From Streptomyces sp. MUM 178J (GTDB lineage Bacteria > Actinomycetota > Actinomycetes > Streptomycetales > Streptomycetaceae), in NCBI RefSeq assembly GCF_022414575.1, contig NZ_JADWYQ010000029.1:1-64000 (forward strand): a DNA stretch of 64,000 nt, in the 5' to 3' direction. Positions 8,682-16,755 of this stretch are shown one piece after another. Below the pieces are notes generated by a model. It did not search any database. It worked only from the letters and a program-made list of their open reading frames with translations, and was not told the DNA's origin. Made by a program: the position numbers and the translations under genes. The stretch's first letter is position 1. Each line of letters starts with the position of its first letter.

Positions 8682-9740
8682 ATGTCGCTGACTTTGCACA
8701 GTTTGACAGTCGCCGATGCCCGTCCTGAGATCGGCGGCGAAGCCAAGTCGATTGAGTTCGACATTCCACCGGCCCTCGGCGCGGAGTTCAACTGGAAGGC
8801 CGGGCAGCATGTGACGATTTCTGTCCATCTAAAGGGACGAGAGTACCGACGGAGTTATTCGATCACAAACCCACCGGGCGAGTCGTTGAGGGTGACTGTC
8901 AAACGCGTTCGGAATGGCATGGTGTCGAACCATCTCGTTGACCTCCTTCAAACGGGTGACCACGTCGATGTGACCAGGCCCTACGGCGAATTCATACTGC
9001 AGCCTGCACCGCAGGGCCAGCGCACACACTACTTCTTCGGGGCCGGCAGCGGCATAACCCCGCTCTACGCCATGGCGCGGACGGTGCTGCGCGATGAACC
9101 TTTCTCGTATGCGCACCTGATCCTTGGCAACACTGACAGACAGCGAATCCTCTTCTACGAAGAAGCGCAGAGACTGCACCGCCGGCACTCCAACCGCTGC
9201 ACCGTGCGCCACATTCTCTCGTCTCCACGTTTTCTTGACGGAGCGGCCGCATGGAGAAAGGGACGAATAGATCTCGACGCGCTGAAGTCGCTTTTCTCTG
9301 AAACGCCTCCTGTCGCGCAAGATGTGCACTACTGGATCTGCGGACCGGCTTCCATGAACGACGACCTCTCCCGTGCCCTCGGCATGCTTGACGTCCCGGG
9401 CTCCCGAATCCACAGCGAGAGCTACGGGTACGCGACGCCCCATGCGATCGATGTGGCCGGCGTGGACTCCACAGGCTCTGTGACCCTCGATGGGCACCGC
9501 ACCGCTCTCGCCGTGTCGGCACAGCAGACCCTTCTCCAGGCCGCCCGGCAAGCCGGCCTGCAGCCGCCGTTCAGTTGCGAATCGGGGGTCTGTGGAGCCT
9601 GCCGAGCACGCCTGCACAGCGGAGAGGCACACCACCGACGGCAGATGGCGCTGGATGAGCGTGACGTGGCCAGGGGATACGTCCTCACGTGTCAAGCAGT
9701 GCCGGCCTCCCCTGCGTTCGACCTGACGTACGACGTCTAG
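8682..9740 (+). CDS. FAD/NAD(P)H reductase with C-terminal [2Fe-2S] ferredoxin domain
   Basis: 352 residues in three parts: an FAD-binding barrel (RRSYSI, about 58-63), an NAD(P)H-binding domain (GAGSGITPLYAM about 122-133; WICGPASMNDD about 224-234), and a plant-type ferredoxin with CESGVCGACRARLHSG plus a later TC (about 301-342). This is the PaaE/GbcB-like order FAD-NAD-Fe2S. It should take electrons from NAD(P)H to the preceding Rieske oxygenase. The frame opens at 8580, but ATG at 8682 with GGGAGA nine bases upstream gives the normal start of the family. It lies 110 bp after the oxygenase and ends the AT-richer block. Confidence 0.92.
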   Translation: MSLTLHSLTVADARPEIGGEAKSIEFDIPPALGAEFNWKAGQHVTISVHLKGREYRRSYSITNPPGESLRVTVKRVRNGMVSNHLVDLLQTGDHVDVTRPYGEFILQPAPQGQRTHYFFGAGSGITPLYAMARTVLRDEPFSYAHLILGNTDRQRILFYEEAQRLHRRHSNRCTVRHILSSPRFLDGAAAWRKGRIDLDALKSLFSETPPVAQDVHYWICGPASMNDDLSRALGMLDVPGSRIHSESYGYATPHAIDVAGVDSTGSVTLDGHRTALAVSAQQTLLQAARQAGLQPPFSCESGVCGACRARLHSGEAHHRRQMALDERDVARGYVLTCQAVPASPAFDLTYDV

Positions 9741-9932
9741 ACTCCACGCCCCAGCCGTTCCGCGCCGGGAACGGGTCCGGGTGGTCGGCGCCCTCGACGG
9801 CCGGCCCGGAGCGGGAAGCGGTGGCTCAGGCCGGGCTCCTGGACCAGCGCCGTGGCGCCGGCATCTCCTTGCGGGAACCCGGACACGCTCGGCGCCGGGC
9901 TCCCGGCCGGAGTCCGGCGGTCCTGCGTTCCG

Positions 9933-10631
9933 CTAGCCGTCCAGCGCCCGACGCCAGTCCGCGACCGCCGCCGGGGCGACGCCCGACGACCAGCCGTCCG
10001 GCCGCGCCGCGCCGCCGATGTGGAAGGCGTCGACGCCCGCGGCGCGAAGCGCGGGCACATGCTCCAGCCGGAGGCCGCCGCCCACGAGGATCTGCGGCTC
10101 GTATCCGGGCTCGCCCCGCCGCGCGGCCTCCGCGAGCAGCGTGGGCAGCCCCGCGTCGACGCCTTCCGGCGCACCCGCGGTCAGATAGGTGTCGAGCCAC
10201 GGGGTGTCGGCGAGCCGCTTGCGCAGGGCGTCCCGGTCCGCCGCGTGGTCGATCGCGCGGTGGAAGGTCCACCGGCAGCCCTCGACCGCCGCGGTCAAGC
10301 GCTCCACCGCGGTCAGGTCCGGCTGGCCGTCCTCCTCCAGGAAGCCGAGGACGAACTCCTCCGCACCCTCCCCGCGGAGTTCCTCGGCGGCCCGGACCAG
10401 TGCCTGAAGCCCCTGCGGGCCGCCCGCGGCGAAACCGTCGTGCAGCCGGAGCATCACGCGCAGCGGGATGTCGACGGCCGCGCGGATGCGCGAGAACGTC
10501 TCCCGGGACGGCGTCAGTCCGTCCGCCGCCATATCGGTGACCAGCTCAAGCCGGTCCGCCCCTCCCGCCTGCGCGGCGACCGCGTCCTCCGCGTCGAGAG
10601 CGATCACCTCCAGGACCGCACGGTTGCTCAT
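9933..10631 (-). CDS. cutC: CutC-family TIM-barrel protein
   Basis: 232 residues with the CutC signature N-terminus (VLEVIALDAEDAVAAQAGGA, then DRLELVTDM), a central DGFAAGG segment, TFHRAIDHA and the C-terminal AGVDAFHIGGAARP. CutC was named for copper homeostasis but its enzymatic role is unsettled. I chose ATG 10631 (GGAGGA upstream) instead of the longer frame to 10748, which would run into the copA promoter. The gene is divergent from copA, which fits copper, yet the sequence before it contains a dre-like DasR site and no CsoR site on its own promoter, hinting at amino-sugar control. Confidence 0.9.
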   Translation of the reverse strand: MSNRAVLEVIALDAEDAVAAQAGGADRLELVTDMAADGLTPSRETFSRIRAAVDIPLRVMLRLHDGFAAGGPQGLQALVRAAEELRGEGAEEFVLGFLEEDGQPDLTAVERLTAAVEGCRWTFHRAIDHAADRDALRKRLADTPWLDTYLTAGAPEGVDAGLPTLLAEAARRGEPGYEPQILVGGGLRLEHVPALRAAGVDAFHIGGAARPDGWSSGVAPAAVADWRRALDG

Positions 10632-10657
10632 GGCACCCCATTCCTCCAGAAGACCAA

Positions 10658-10673
10658 ACAGGTCTAGTCCAAT
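10658..10673. promoter_or_regulatory. dre-like DasR site upstream of cutC
   Basis: ACAGGTCTAGTCCAAT matches 13 of 16 positions of the DasR consensus ACTGGTCTAGACCAGT. It lies 27 bp before the cutC start, where a repressor would act. The match is by eye, without a weight-matrix score. Confidence 0.6.
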
Positions 10674-10739
10674 ACACCACCCTAATGCGCCCGAGGTCCG
10701 GCAGCAGCCGATGCGGCGGACGACCGCATGGATCGCGAC

Positions 10740-10799
10740 TTGCGCCATATACCACTGGGGGGTATACCTGAAGACAGAGAGCCATACCCCCTAGGGGTA
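10740..10799 (+). promoter_or_regulatory. copA promoter with two CsoR-type operators
   Basis: TTGCGC (10740-10745) and TATACC (10763-10768) are 17 bp apart and form a likely promoter. ATACCACTGGGGGGTAT (10749-10765) covers the spacer and part of the -10; TACCCCCTAGGGGTA (10785-10799) lies just downstream. Both have the AT-ends/G-tract form of CsoR operators, so copper would release repression of copA. No csoR gene is present in the window. Confidence 0.8.
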
Positions 10800-10817
10800 C
10801 ACACATCGGGAGGGACC

Positions 10818-13007
10818 ATGCCTCGGACCGAACTCACCATCGGCGGCATGACCTGCGCCTCCTGCGCCGCCCGCATAGAGAGGAAGCTGAACCGCATCGA
10901 CGGCGTGGAAGCGACGGTCAACTACGCCACCGAGAAGGCGCAGGTGCACTTCCACAGCGGCGCGGACGTCTCCGTGAACGACCTGATCGCAGCGGTCGAG
11001 GCGACGGGGTACACGGCGCAGCCGCCGACGGGGGCGACTGCGGACGGCGACCATGACGGCCGAGAGGGGGACGACGGGCTCACCGATCTGCGCCGTCGGC
11101 TGGTCCTCGCCGTCGTGCTCTCCGTCCCCGTGATCGCGCTGTCGATGGTCCCCGCCCTCCAGTTCCCGTACTGGCAGCAGGTCTCACTCGTCCTCGCCAC
11201 ACCGGTCGTCGGCTACGCGGGCGCGCCCTTCCACCGCGCCGCCTGGACCAACCTCCGCCATCGCGCCGCGACGATGGACACGCTGATCTCGCTCGGCACC
11301 TCGGCCGCCTACGCATGGTCCGTATGGAGCCTGGTCACCGGCGGGCACATCTATCTGGAGGCCGCCGCCGGAGTCACCGCGTTCGTGCTCGCCGGGCGCT
11401 ATGCCGAGGCACGCTCCAAGCGGAAGGCCGGCGCGGCGCTGCGGGCGCTGATGGAACTCGGGGCCAAGGAGGTCACGGTGCTGCGCGACGACGGCCGGGA
11501 ACAGACCGTTCCCGCCGCCGACGTGCGCGTCGGCGACCTCTTCCTGGTACGCCCCGGTGAGAAGATCGCCACCGACGGAACGGTCGTCGAGGGGGCGTCG
11601 GCCCTCGACGCCTCGATGCTCACCGGAGAGTCCGTCCCCGTGGAGGTCGTCGCCGGAGACCCCGTCACCGGAGCGACCCTCAACGCCGGGGGCCGACTCG
11701 TCGTCCGCGCCACCCGCGTCGGGGCGGACACCCAGCTCGCCCGGATGGCGAAGCTCGTCGAGGACGCCCAGAACGGCAAGGCCGCTGCCCAGCGCCTCGC
11801 CGACCGGATCTCCGCCGTGTTCGTCCCGGCCGTGCTGCTGCTCTCGCTCGCGACGCTCACCGGCTGGCTGCTGGCGACCGGCGACGCCGCGGCCGCGTTC
11901 ACCGCTGCCGTGGCCGTGCTGATCATCGCCTGCCCATGCGCCCTGGGGCTGGCCACGCCCACCGCCCTGATGGTCGGCACCGGCCGCGGCGCGCAGCTCG
12001 GCATTCTGATCAAGGGCCCGGAGGTCCTGGAGAACACCCGCAGGGCCGACACGATCGTCCTCGACAAGACCGGCACCGTCACCACCGGCACGATGGCCCT
12101 GCTCGCCGTCCACCCGGCCGACGGCGTGGACGAGATGGAGACCCTGCGACTGGCGGGGGCTCTGGAGCACGCCTCAGAGCACCCCGTCGCCCGCGCGATC
12201 GCGGCGGCGGCGATGCGGCGCACGGACGGGTTGCCTGCGGTGGAGGACTTCGCCAACGTCCCCGGCCGCGGCGTCCAGGGCGTCGTCGACGGCCATGCCG
12301 TCCTCGCCGGCCGTGAAAGCCTGCTCGCCGACTGGGCCATCCGGCTTCCGGAGGAGCTCGTGCGGGCCGCCTCCGCCGCGGAGGCCGCCGGCAGCACGGC
12401 GATCTGCGTGGCCTGGGACGGCGAGGCGCGCGCCGTGCTGGAGGTGGCGGACTCCGTGAAGGACAGCAGCGCGGACGCGGTCGCCCGGCTGCGCGCGCTG
12501 GGGCTCCGGCCGATCCTGCTGACCGGCGACAACAAGGCGGTCGCCGAGACCGTCGCGGCGGCGGTCGGCATCGACACGGAGGACGTCATCGCCGAGGTGC
12601 TGCCCGAGGACAAGGCCGCCGTCGTCCGGCGGTTGCAGAGCGAGGGCCGTACGGTCGCAATGGCGGGCGACGGCGTCAACGACGCGGCGGCGCTGGCGAC
12701 CGCGGACCTGGGGCTCGCCATGGGCACGGGCACGGACGCGGCGATGGAGGCGGGCGACCTCACCCTCGTCCGCGGCGACCTCCGCGCGGCAGCCGACGCC
12801 ATCCGCCTCTCCCGCCGGACCCTGGCCACCATCAAGGGCAACCTCTTCTGGGCCTTCGCGTACAACGTCGCCGCCCTGCCGCTCGCCGCGGCGGGCCTCC
12901 TCACTCCGATGATCGCGGGCGCGGCGATGGCGTTCTCCTCGGTCTTCGTGGTCGCCAACTCCCTCCGCCTGCGCGGCTTCTCCCCTGCCTCCGGCGCGCG
13001 AAGCTGA
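10818..13007 (+). CDS. copA: copper-exporting P1B-type ATPase
   Basis: 729 residues. An N-terminal heavy-metal domain with GMTCASC (C13, C16) is followed by membrane helices, the actuator motif TGES, the transmembrane metal site CPC ([11 protein letters not shown]), the phosphorylation motif DKTGT, the SEHP motif and GDGVND. The last helices carry YN and MAFSS motifs typical of Cu(I) pumps. It should use ATP to export Cu(I) across the cytoplasmic membrane. Start ATG with GGGAGGG immediately upstream. The promoter carries two CsoR-type sites. No copZ chaperone gene follows; a strong terminator sits 45 bp after the stop. Confidence 0.95.
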   Translation: MPRTELTIGGMTCASCAARIERKLNRIDGVEATVNYATEKAQVHFHSGADVSVNDLIAAVEATGYTAQPPTGATADGDHDGREGDDGLTDLRRRLVLAVVLSVPVIALSMVPALQFPYWQQVSLVLATPVVGYAGAPFHRAAWTNLRHRAATMDTLISLGTSAAYAWSVWSLVTGGHIYLEAAAGVTAFVLAGRYAEARSKRKAGAALRALMELGAKEVTVLRDDGREQTVPAADVRVGDLFLVRPGEKIATDGTVVEGASALDASMLTGESVPVEVVAGDPVTGATLNAGGRLVVRATRVGADTQLARMAKLVEDAQNGKAAAQRLADRISAVFVPAVLLLSLATLTGWLLATGDAAAAFTAAVAVLIIACPCALGLATPTALMVGTGRGAQLGILIKGPEVLENTRRADTIVLDKTGTVTTGTMALLAVHPADGVDEMETLRLAGALEHASEHPVARAIAAAAMRRTDGLPAVEDFANVPGRGVQGVVDGHAVLAGRESLLADWAIRLPEELVRAASAAEAAGSTAICVAWDGEARAVLEVADSVKDSSADAVARLRALGLRPILLTGDNKAVAETVAAAVGIDTEDVIAEVLPEDKAAVVRRLQSEGRTVAMAGDGVNDAAALATADLGLAMGTGTDAAMEAGDLTLVRGDLRAAADAIRLSRRTLATIKGNLFWAFAYNVAALPLAAAGLLTPMIAGAAMAFSSVFVVANSLRLRGFSPASGARS

Positions 13008-13051
13008 GGCCCGCGTCCGGACGACTGCCGTCATCTGCCCGTTCGCCGAAG

Positions 13052-13088
13052 AGCGCGCCCGCCCCGGAGACCTCGGGGCGGGCGCGCT
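13052..13088. terminator. bidirectional terminator after copA
   Basis: Perfect 15-bp stem (AGCGCGCCCGCCCCG / CGGGGCGGGCGCGCT) with a 7-nt loop between convergent genes; no U-tract, as is common in Streptomyces. Confidence 0.8.
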
Positions 13089-13105
13089 GCTGCGGTCGAC
13101 TGCCG

Positions 13106-13693
13106 TCACATCTTCTTCGACAGGTAGTACGCATCCCGCACATCGGGATCCGACGTCAAAAAGAAGAGCGTCAATTCACCGGCCTTGTTCTTGGTGACGC
13201 CCAGATCCCAGGAAGCCTTCTCCGGGGGAGGAGACGTCCTCGCAGCCGCCTCGGTCGGCAGTGGAGACGGCGACGGCGCCTGCGCCCCCACTGCGGTGTC
13301 CTCGGCAGAGCGGCGGCTCACGTCGACGTGCACGACATAACCGGAACCCACCGTGTTACCGCCTTTGTAGCGGCCGGGCTCGGACAGAGACCAGCTACCC
13401 GAACCGGTCATCCGCCACTCGTCGTCGAACCTGAACTCCTGACCGTCCAGGTTCAAAACCTCGGCCGTCCCACCCTGACGCAGAGTGAGCAAGCTTCCCG
13501 CCCACCCCTCCCAGGTCCCGTGGAGGTCGGCCCCTTCCATGGTCTGGGCCTTGTCCGCTTCCAGAATCGGGTCGGCGGAGATGAAAACCCTCTGCGCCAA
13601 TCCGGATACGTGCCACCATTTCGCCACTACAGGCCCAAGGCCCGTCTGCCGCCACGGCTCGTACCGCATGTCCGGGCAGCGCCCGCGCCGCAC
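13106..13693 (-). CDS. hypothetical protein, possibly N-terminally truncated
   Basis: Up to 195 residues; I recognise no family. The middle (DLHGTWEGWAGSLLTLRQGG) resembles lipocalin-like or GTW-type small beta domains of secreted streptomycete proteins, followed by WRMTGSGSWSLSEPGRY, a Ser/Pro-rich linker (APSPSPLPTEAAART) and a C-terminal beta-rich tail (ELTLFFLTSDPDVRDAYYLSKKM). Related proteins usually have a signal peptide or membrane anchor; none is visible, so the 5' end may be lost or the start misjudged. ATGs at 13693 and 13669 are both possible. It lies head-to-head with the HD-domain gene, only 16 bp from its start codon. Confidence 0.5.
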   Translation of the reverse strand: MRRGRCPDMRYEPWRQTGLGPVVAKWWHVSGLAQRVFISADPILEADKAQTMEGADLHGTWEGWAGSLLTLRQGGTAEVLNLDGQEFRFDDEWRMTGSGSWSLSEPGRYKGGNTVGSGYVVHVDVSRRSAEDTAVGAQAPSPSPLPTEAAARTSPPPEKASWDLGVTKNKAGELTLFFLTSDPDVRDAYYLSKKM

Positions 13694-13709
13694 TCGCTAG
13701 AGTCACCCC

Positions 13710-14375
13710 ATGACCGCCACCACCCCCCGGGACCTCCGGCGCCGCTGGGCGCGGGCGCTCGTCGCCGCGCGCGGTGGGGCGGCGGAGCCCGATCCGACGC
13801 CGTATGCGGACAATCTGCTGGACCGCTGGGGCGAGCCGCAGCGCAGGTACCACACCACCGAGCATCTCGTCGCCGTCCTGGACCGGGTGGACACCCTCGC
13901 CCCGTACGCCCAAGACCCCCAACTGGTGCGGCTGGCCGCGTGGTTCCACGACGCCGTCTACCACCCCGAGCGTTCCGAGAACGAGGAGCGCTCCGCCAGG
14001 CTGGCCGAACGGGCCCTGCCGGAGGCCGGGGTGAGCCCCGAGGCAACCGCCGAGGTGGCCCGGCTGGTGCGGCTGACGGTCACCCATGCCGCCGTGGAGG
14101 GCGACGCCAACGGGGCGGTGCTGTGCGACGCCGACCTCGCGGTGCTCGCCTCCGGCCCGGAGGAGTACGCCGCCTACGCCTCCGCCGTACGCGAGGAGTA
14201 CCGGTTTGTCCCGGACGATGCGTTCCGCGCCGGCCGCGCCGCCGTGCTGCGGCAACTGCTCGACCTGCCGCAGCTGTTCCGCACGCCGTACGGCAGGAGC
14301 CGGTGGGAGCCGCCCGCCCGCGCCAATCTCACCGCCGAGTTGGCGGAGCTCACGGAATCCACCGCGGGGGAATGA
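13710..14375 (+). CDS. HD-domain predicted metal-dependent phosphohydrolase
   Basis: 221 residues. Conserved metal-ligand motifs are YHTTEHL (about 50-56), WFHDAVYH with the HD pair (about 76-83), LTVTHA and CDADLAVL (about 141-148). Proteins with this layout are annotated as predicted metal-dependent HD phosphohydrolases; the substrate is unknown. The start ATG is close to the divergent gene at 13693, so both promoters must overlap coding sequence or be leaderless. Nothing in the neighbourhood points to a pathway. Confidence 0.85.
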   Translation: MTATTPRDLRRRWARALVAARGGAAEPDPTPYADNLLDRWGEPQRRYHTTEHLVAVLDRVDTLAPYAQDPQLVRLAAWFHDAVYHPERSENEERSARLAERALPEAGVSPEATAEVARLVRLTVTHAAVEGDANGAVLCDADLAVLASGPEEYAAYASAVREEYRFVPDDAFRAGRAAVLRQLLDLPQLFRTPYGRSRWEPPARANLTAELAELTESTAGE

Positions 14376-14825
14376 TCGAAAAGTCGGGTGTGCTCCTGAC
14401 TGTCATGCCTGACCCCTCGATCGACCGGTACCAGCAGCAGCCTGCAGGCCCGCATCGCCGGCGCATACCCCCTTGCCGTTCTATGTGCCGGGTCTCTCCG
14501 TCTTCGCCCTTGGGCGTCGGCCAGGCGGTGGGTGCGCCGGCGCCCACGTACGAGGTGCTCTTCGCCTCCCGGGTCGTGAGCGCGCCGGCCTGCGCCGGGT
14601 TCTGGGCCGTCGGCGCGGCGGGCGCGGGCGCGATCGCGCCCGCGGTCGCGCCCTTCGACGCACGCGACCGTGCCATGGCGGTCTGAGCGTCGACCGGGCC
14701 GGGACAGCCGGAACGGCCGGGGCAGGGGGCCGGGTGCGGACCCACGGGCGAGCGGCCCGGTCGGCGGCGGGTCGGCCCGCCGCCCGTCAGGCCGCGTCAC
14801 GGCCCGGGGCGCCTGGCCGCCCCGG
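14376..14825. other. intergenic region, no supported gene
   Basis: 450 bp with long overlapping open frames on both strands, none with a recognisable domain, ribosome binding site or normal composition. A GC hairpin (GCGGGCGCG / CGCGCCCGC) sits near 14630. It may be a decayed gene. Confidence 0.4.
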
Positions 14826-15098
14826 TCACATCATTCCGCCGCGCCCCTTCCGCCTCCGCAGCCCCGCCTTCGTCAGCAGCCTCACCACATCGCGGCTGGA
14901 CACCTCCACCGCCCCGGCCGTGACCGCGTCCGGGTAGCGGTCCGCGGGCAGGTCGTAGTGGTCGCGGTGGAAAGCCCTGGGCGGGCAGCCGATGGAAGCG
15001 GCGAAGGAGTGCAGTTCCTCGAAGGACACATCGCTGATCAGGTGCGACCACATCCGGCCGTGGCCCGGCCAGGTCGGCGGATCGATGTAGACCGTCAT
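14826..15098 (-). CDS. DUF4031-family protein
   Basis: 90 residues starting MTVYIDPPTWPGHGRMWSHL, the characteristic DUF4031 N-terminus, with DRDHYDLPxxRY-like residues in the middle (RAFHRDHYDLPADRY) and a basic C-terminus. The long open frame continues to 15818, but the domain starts at 15098, whose ATG overlaps the stop of the upstream gene as ATGA. The two are therefore translationally coupled. The biochemical role of DUF4031 is unknown. Confidence 0.9.
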   Translation of the reverse strand: MTVYIDPPTWPGHGRMWSHLISDVSFEELHSFAASIGCPPRAFHRDHYDLPADRYPDAVTAGAVEVSSRDVVRLLTKAGLRRRKGRGGMM

Positions 15099-15460
15099 CT
15101 CAGGCCGCCCACCGGCGCCACGACGACCCCGGCCTGCCCGCACACCCAGTGCGGATCGGGCCCCAGTTCCGGCTCCACGTCCAGGGCGTGGGGGTCGCCC
15201 GCGTCGCACACCGGGCACAGCGGCCACCGGCCGTACCGCTCCAACAGCGCGTCCTGGACGTCCTGGGCGACGAGACCGGCTACATACGGGGTGCCCTCCG
15301 GCCACTGCTCCACCCACCAGCGGCGGTGGGTGACCGCGTCCTCGACCAGTGAGACGACGGCCGAGTCGGCCACGTCGCGCGCGGCCAGGTCGGCCAGGAC
15401 CAGGGCGCGGGCGGAGTGGAGTGCCTGCTCCAGGGGTGGCGGGGTGCTCACGTCGTCCAT
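15095..15460 (-). CDS. hypothetical protein with Cys pair, coupled to DUF4031
   Basis: 121 residues. The N-terminal 80 residues look helical (LEQALHSARALVLADLAARD), followed by LCPVC and, about 28 residues later, HWVC, which could form a small zinc-binding site. I recognise no named family. The gene ends with a 4-bp ATGA overlap with the DUF4031 gene, so the pair is one operon. It is divergent from the murR-like regulator. Confidence 0.75.
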   Translation of the reverse strand: MDDVSTPPPLEQALHSARALVLADLAARDVADSAVVSLVEDAVTHRRWWVEQWPEGTPYVAGLVAQDVQDALLERYGRWPLCPVCDAGDPHALDVEPELGPDPHWVCGQAGVVVAPVGGLR

Positions 15461-15544
15461 GCCGCCATTGTGTCCGAGCCCCTCCGGGAACGCCGACCGC
15501 AGGGTGGCGGGAGGCTGACGGGAGGGTTGACGGCGCAGAGCGCC

Positions 15545-15590
15545 GAAAATATCTTTCAGGAGTGACCCATGACGTGAAGGAAATTTTCAC
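15545..15590. promoter_or_regulatory. possible autoregulatory operators of the MurR-like protein
   Basis: GAAAATATCTTTC (15545-15557) is GAAA-N5-TTTC, and GTGAAGGAAATTTTCAC (15574-15590) has GTGAA/TTCAC ends. They flank the ribosome binding site and start of the regulator gene. RpiR-type repressors often bind such AT-rich dyads near their own start, but I cannot test this. Confidence 0.35.
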
Positions 15591-16554
15591 GGCCTCCGCG
15601 GAACACGGCGACGCGGGCGGGCCGCCGCCCGTCCGGCTGGACACTCCCCCCGCCCCCGCGGCCCTCGCGGCCAAGATCCGCACCCTCGCCCCCTCCATGA
15701 CCCGCTCCATGCAGCGCGTCGCCGAGGCCGTGGCGGACGACCCGGCCGGCTGCGCGGCGCTCACGGTCACCGGCCTCGCCGAGCTGACCGGCACCAGCGA
15801 GGCCACCGTGGTGCGCACCGCCCGCCTCCTGGGCTATCCGGGCTACCGCGACCTGCGCCTCGCCCTCGCCGGGCTCGCCGCCCACATGCAGTCGGGCGTC
15901 GCCCCCTCGGTCACCGCCGACATCCGCGTGGACGACCCGATCGCCGACGTGGTCGCCAAGCTGGCGTACGACGAGCAGCAGACCCTCGCGGACACGGCGG
16001 CCGGGCTCGACACCGGGCAGCTGAGCGCGGCCGTCACCGCCGCCGCGACCGCGCGCCGCATCGACATCTACGGCGTCGGCGCCTCGGCGCTCGTCGGCGC
16101 GGACCTGGCGCAGAAGCTGCTGCGCATCGGGCTGGTCGCGCATGCGCACGCGGATCCGCACCTCGCCGTCACGGGCGCGGTGCAGCTGCGCTCCGGGGAC
16201 GTCGCCGTGGCCATCACCCACTCCGGTTCGACGGGCGATGTGATCGAGCCGCTGCGCGTGGCGTTCGAGCGGGGCGCGACGACGATCGCGATCACGGGGC
16301 GTCCGGACGGTCCGGTGGCGCAGTACGCCGACCAGGTGCTGACCACGTCCACCGCGCGCGAGACCGAACTGCGTCCCGCCGCGATGTCGTCGCGCACCGG
16401 CCAGCTGCTCGTCGTCGACTGTCTGTTCATCGGGGTGGCGCAGCGTACGTACGAGTCGGCGGCGCCCGCGCTGGCGGCGTCGTACGAGGCCCTGGCCCAC
16501 CGGCACAGCCCGCGTACGGCCGCCGTACCGCGCGACCGCGCCGAACCGCGCTGA
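15574..16554 (+). CDS. MurR/RpiR-family transcriptional regulator
   Basis: 326 residues. An N-terminal RpiR helix-turn-helix (about 45-110: QRVAEAVADDP, LAELTGTSEATVVRTARLLG) is followed by a SIS sugar-phosphate-binding domain (about 140-270) with GVGASALVGADLAQKL and ITHSGSTGDVIEPL. It should sense a sugar phosphate, probably MurNAc-6-phosphate given the murQ gene 200 bp downstream. Several starts are possible: GTG 15562 overlaps the AGGAG, so GTG 15574, ten bases after it, is preferred. The gene is divergent from the hypothetical/DUF4031 operon. Confidence 0.9.
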   Translation: MKEIFTASAEHGDAGGPPPVRLDTPPAPAALAAKIRTLAPSMTRSMQRVAEAVADDPAGCAALTVTGLAELTGTSEATVVRTARLLGYPGYRDLRLALAGLAAHMQSGVAPSVTADIRVDDPIADVVAKLAYDEQQTLADTAAGLDTGQLSAAVTAAATARRIDIYGVGASALVGADLAQKLLRIGLVAHAHADPHLAVTGAVQLRSGDVAVAITHSGSTGDVIEPLRVAFERGATTIAITGRPDGPVAQYADQVLTTSTARETELRPAAMSSRTGQLLVVDCLFIGVAQRTYESAAPALAASYEALAHRHSPRTAAVPRDRAEPR

Positions 16555-16582
16555 CGCGCCGGGCCCGGTTCGGCGGCGTCCC

Positions 16583-16714
16583 GCCCCGTCCGCCAAGCGT
16601 CCTCGTCCGGCAGCCTCCCGCCCCGTCCGGCGAGCGTGCTCGTCCGGCAGCCTCCAGCCCCGTCCGGCGAGCGTCCTCGTCCGGCAGCCTCCAGCCCCGT
16701 CCGGCAAGCGTCCC
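16583..16714 (+). repeat. 37-bp tandem repeat, about 3.6 copies
   Basis: Copies start at 16583, 16620, 16657 and 16694 (last partial), each beginning GCCCCGTCCG. The array fills most of the spacer between the murR-like gene and murQ and contains many GTCCGGC segments able to pair with each other. Confidence 0.9.
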
Positions 16715-16755
16715 CCGTCCGCCGCCCCGTCCGCACCGCCAGAAAGCCGCACACC

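Noticed and set aside
9731..9745. GTCTAGAC palindrome resembling a DasR site at the end of the ferredoxin reductase gene
   Set aside because: It contains the stop codon of the gene, only the inner 8 bp fit, and no promoter follows it on either strand.
14350..14745. 131-residue minus-strand frame between the HD-domain and DUF4031 genes
   Set aside because: No ribosome binding site, no domain, cysteine- and Pro-rich random-looking composition; overlaps the 3' end of the HD gene.
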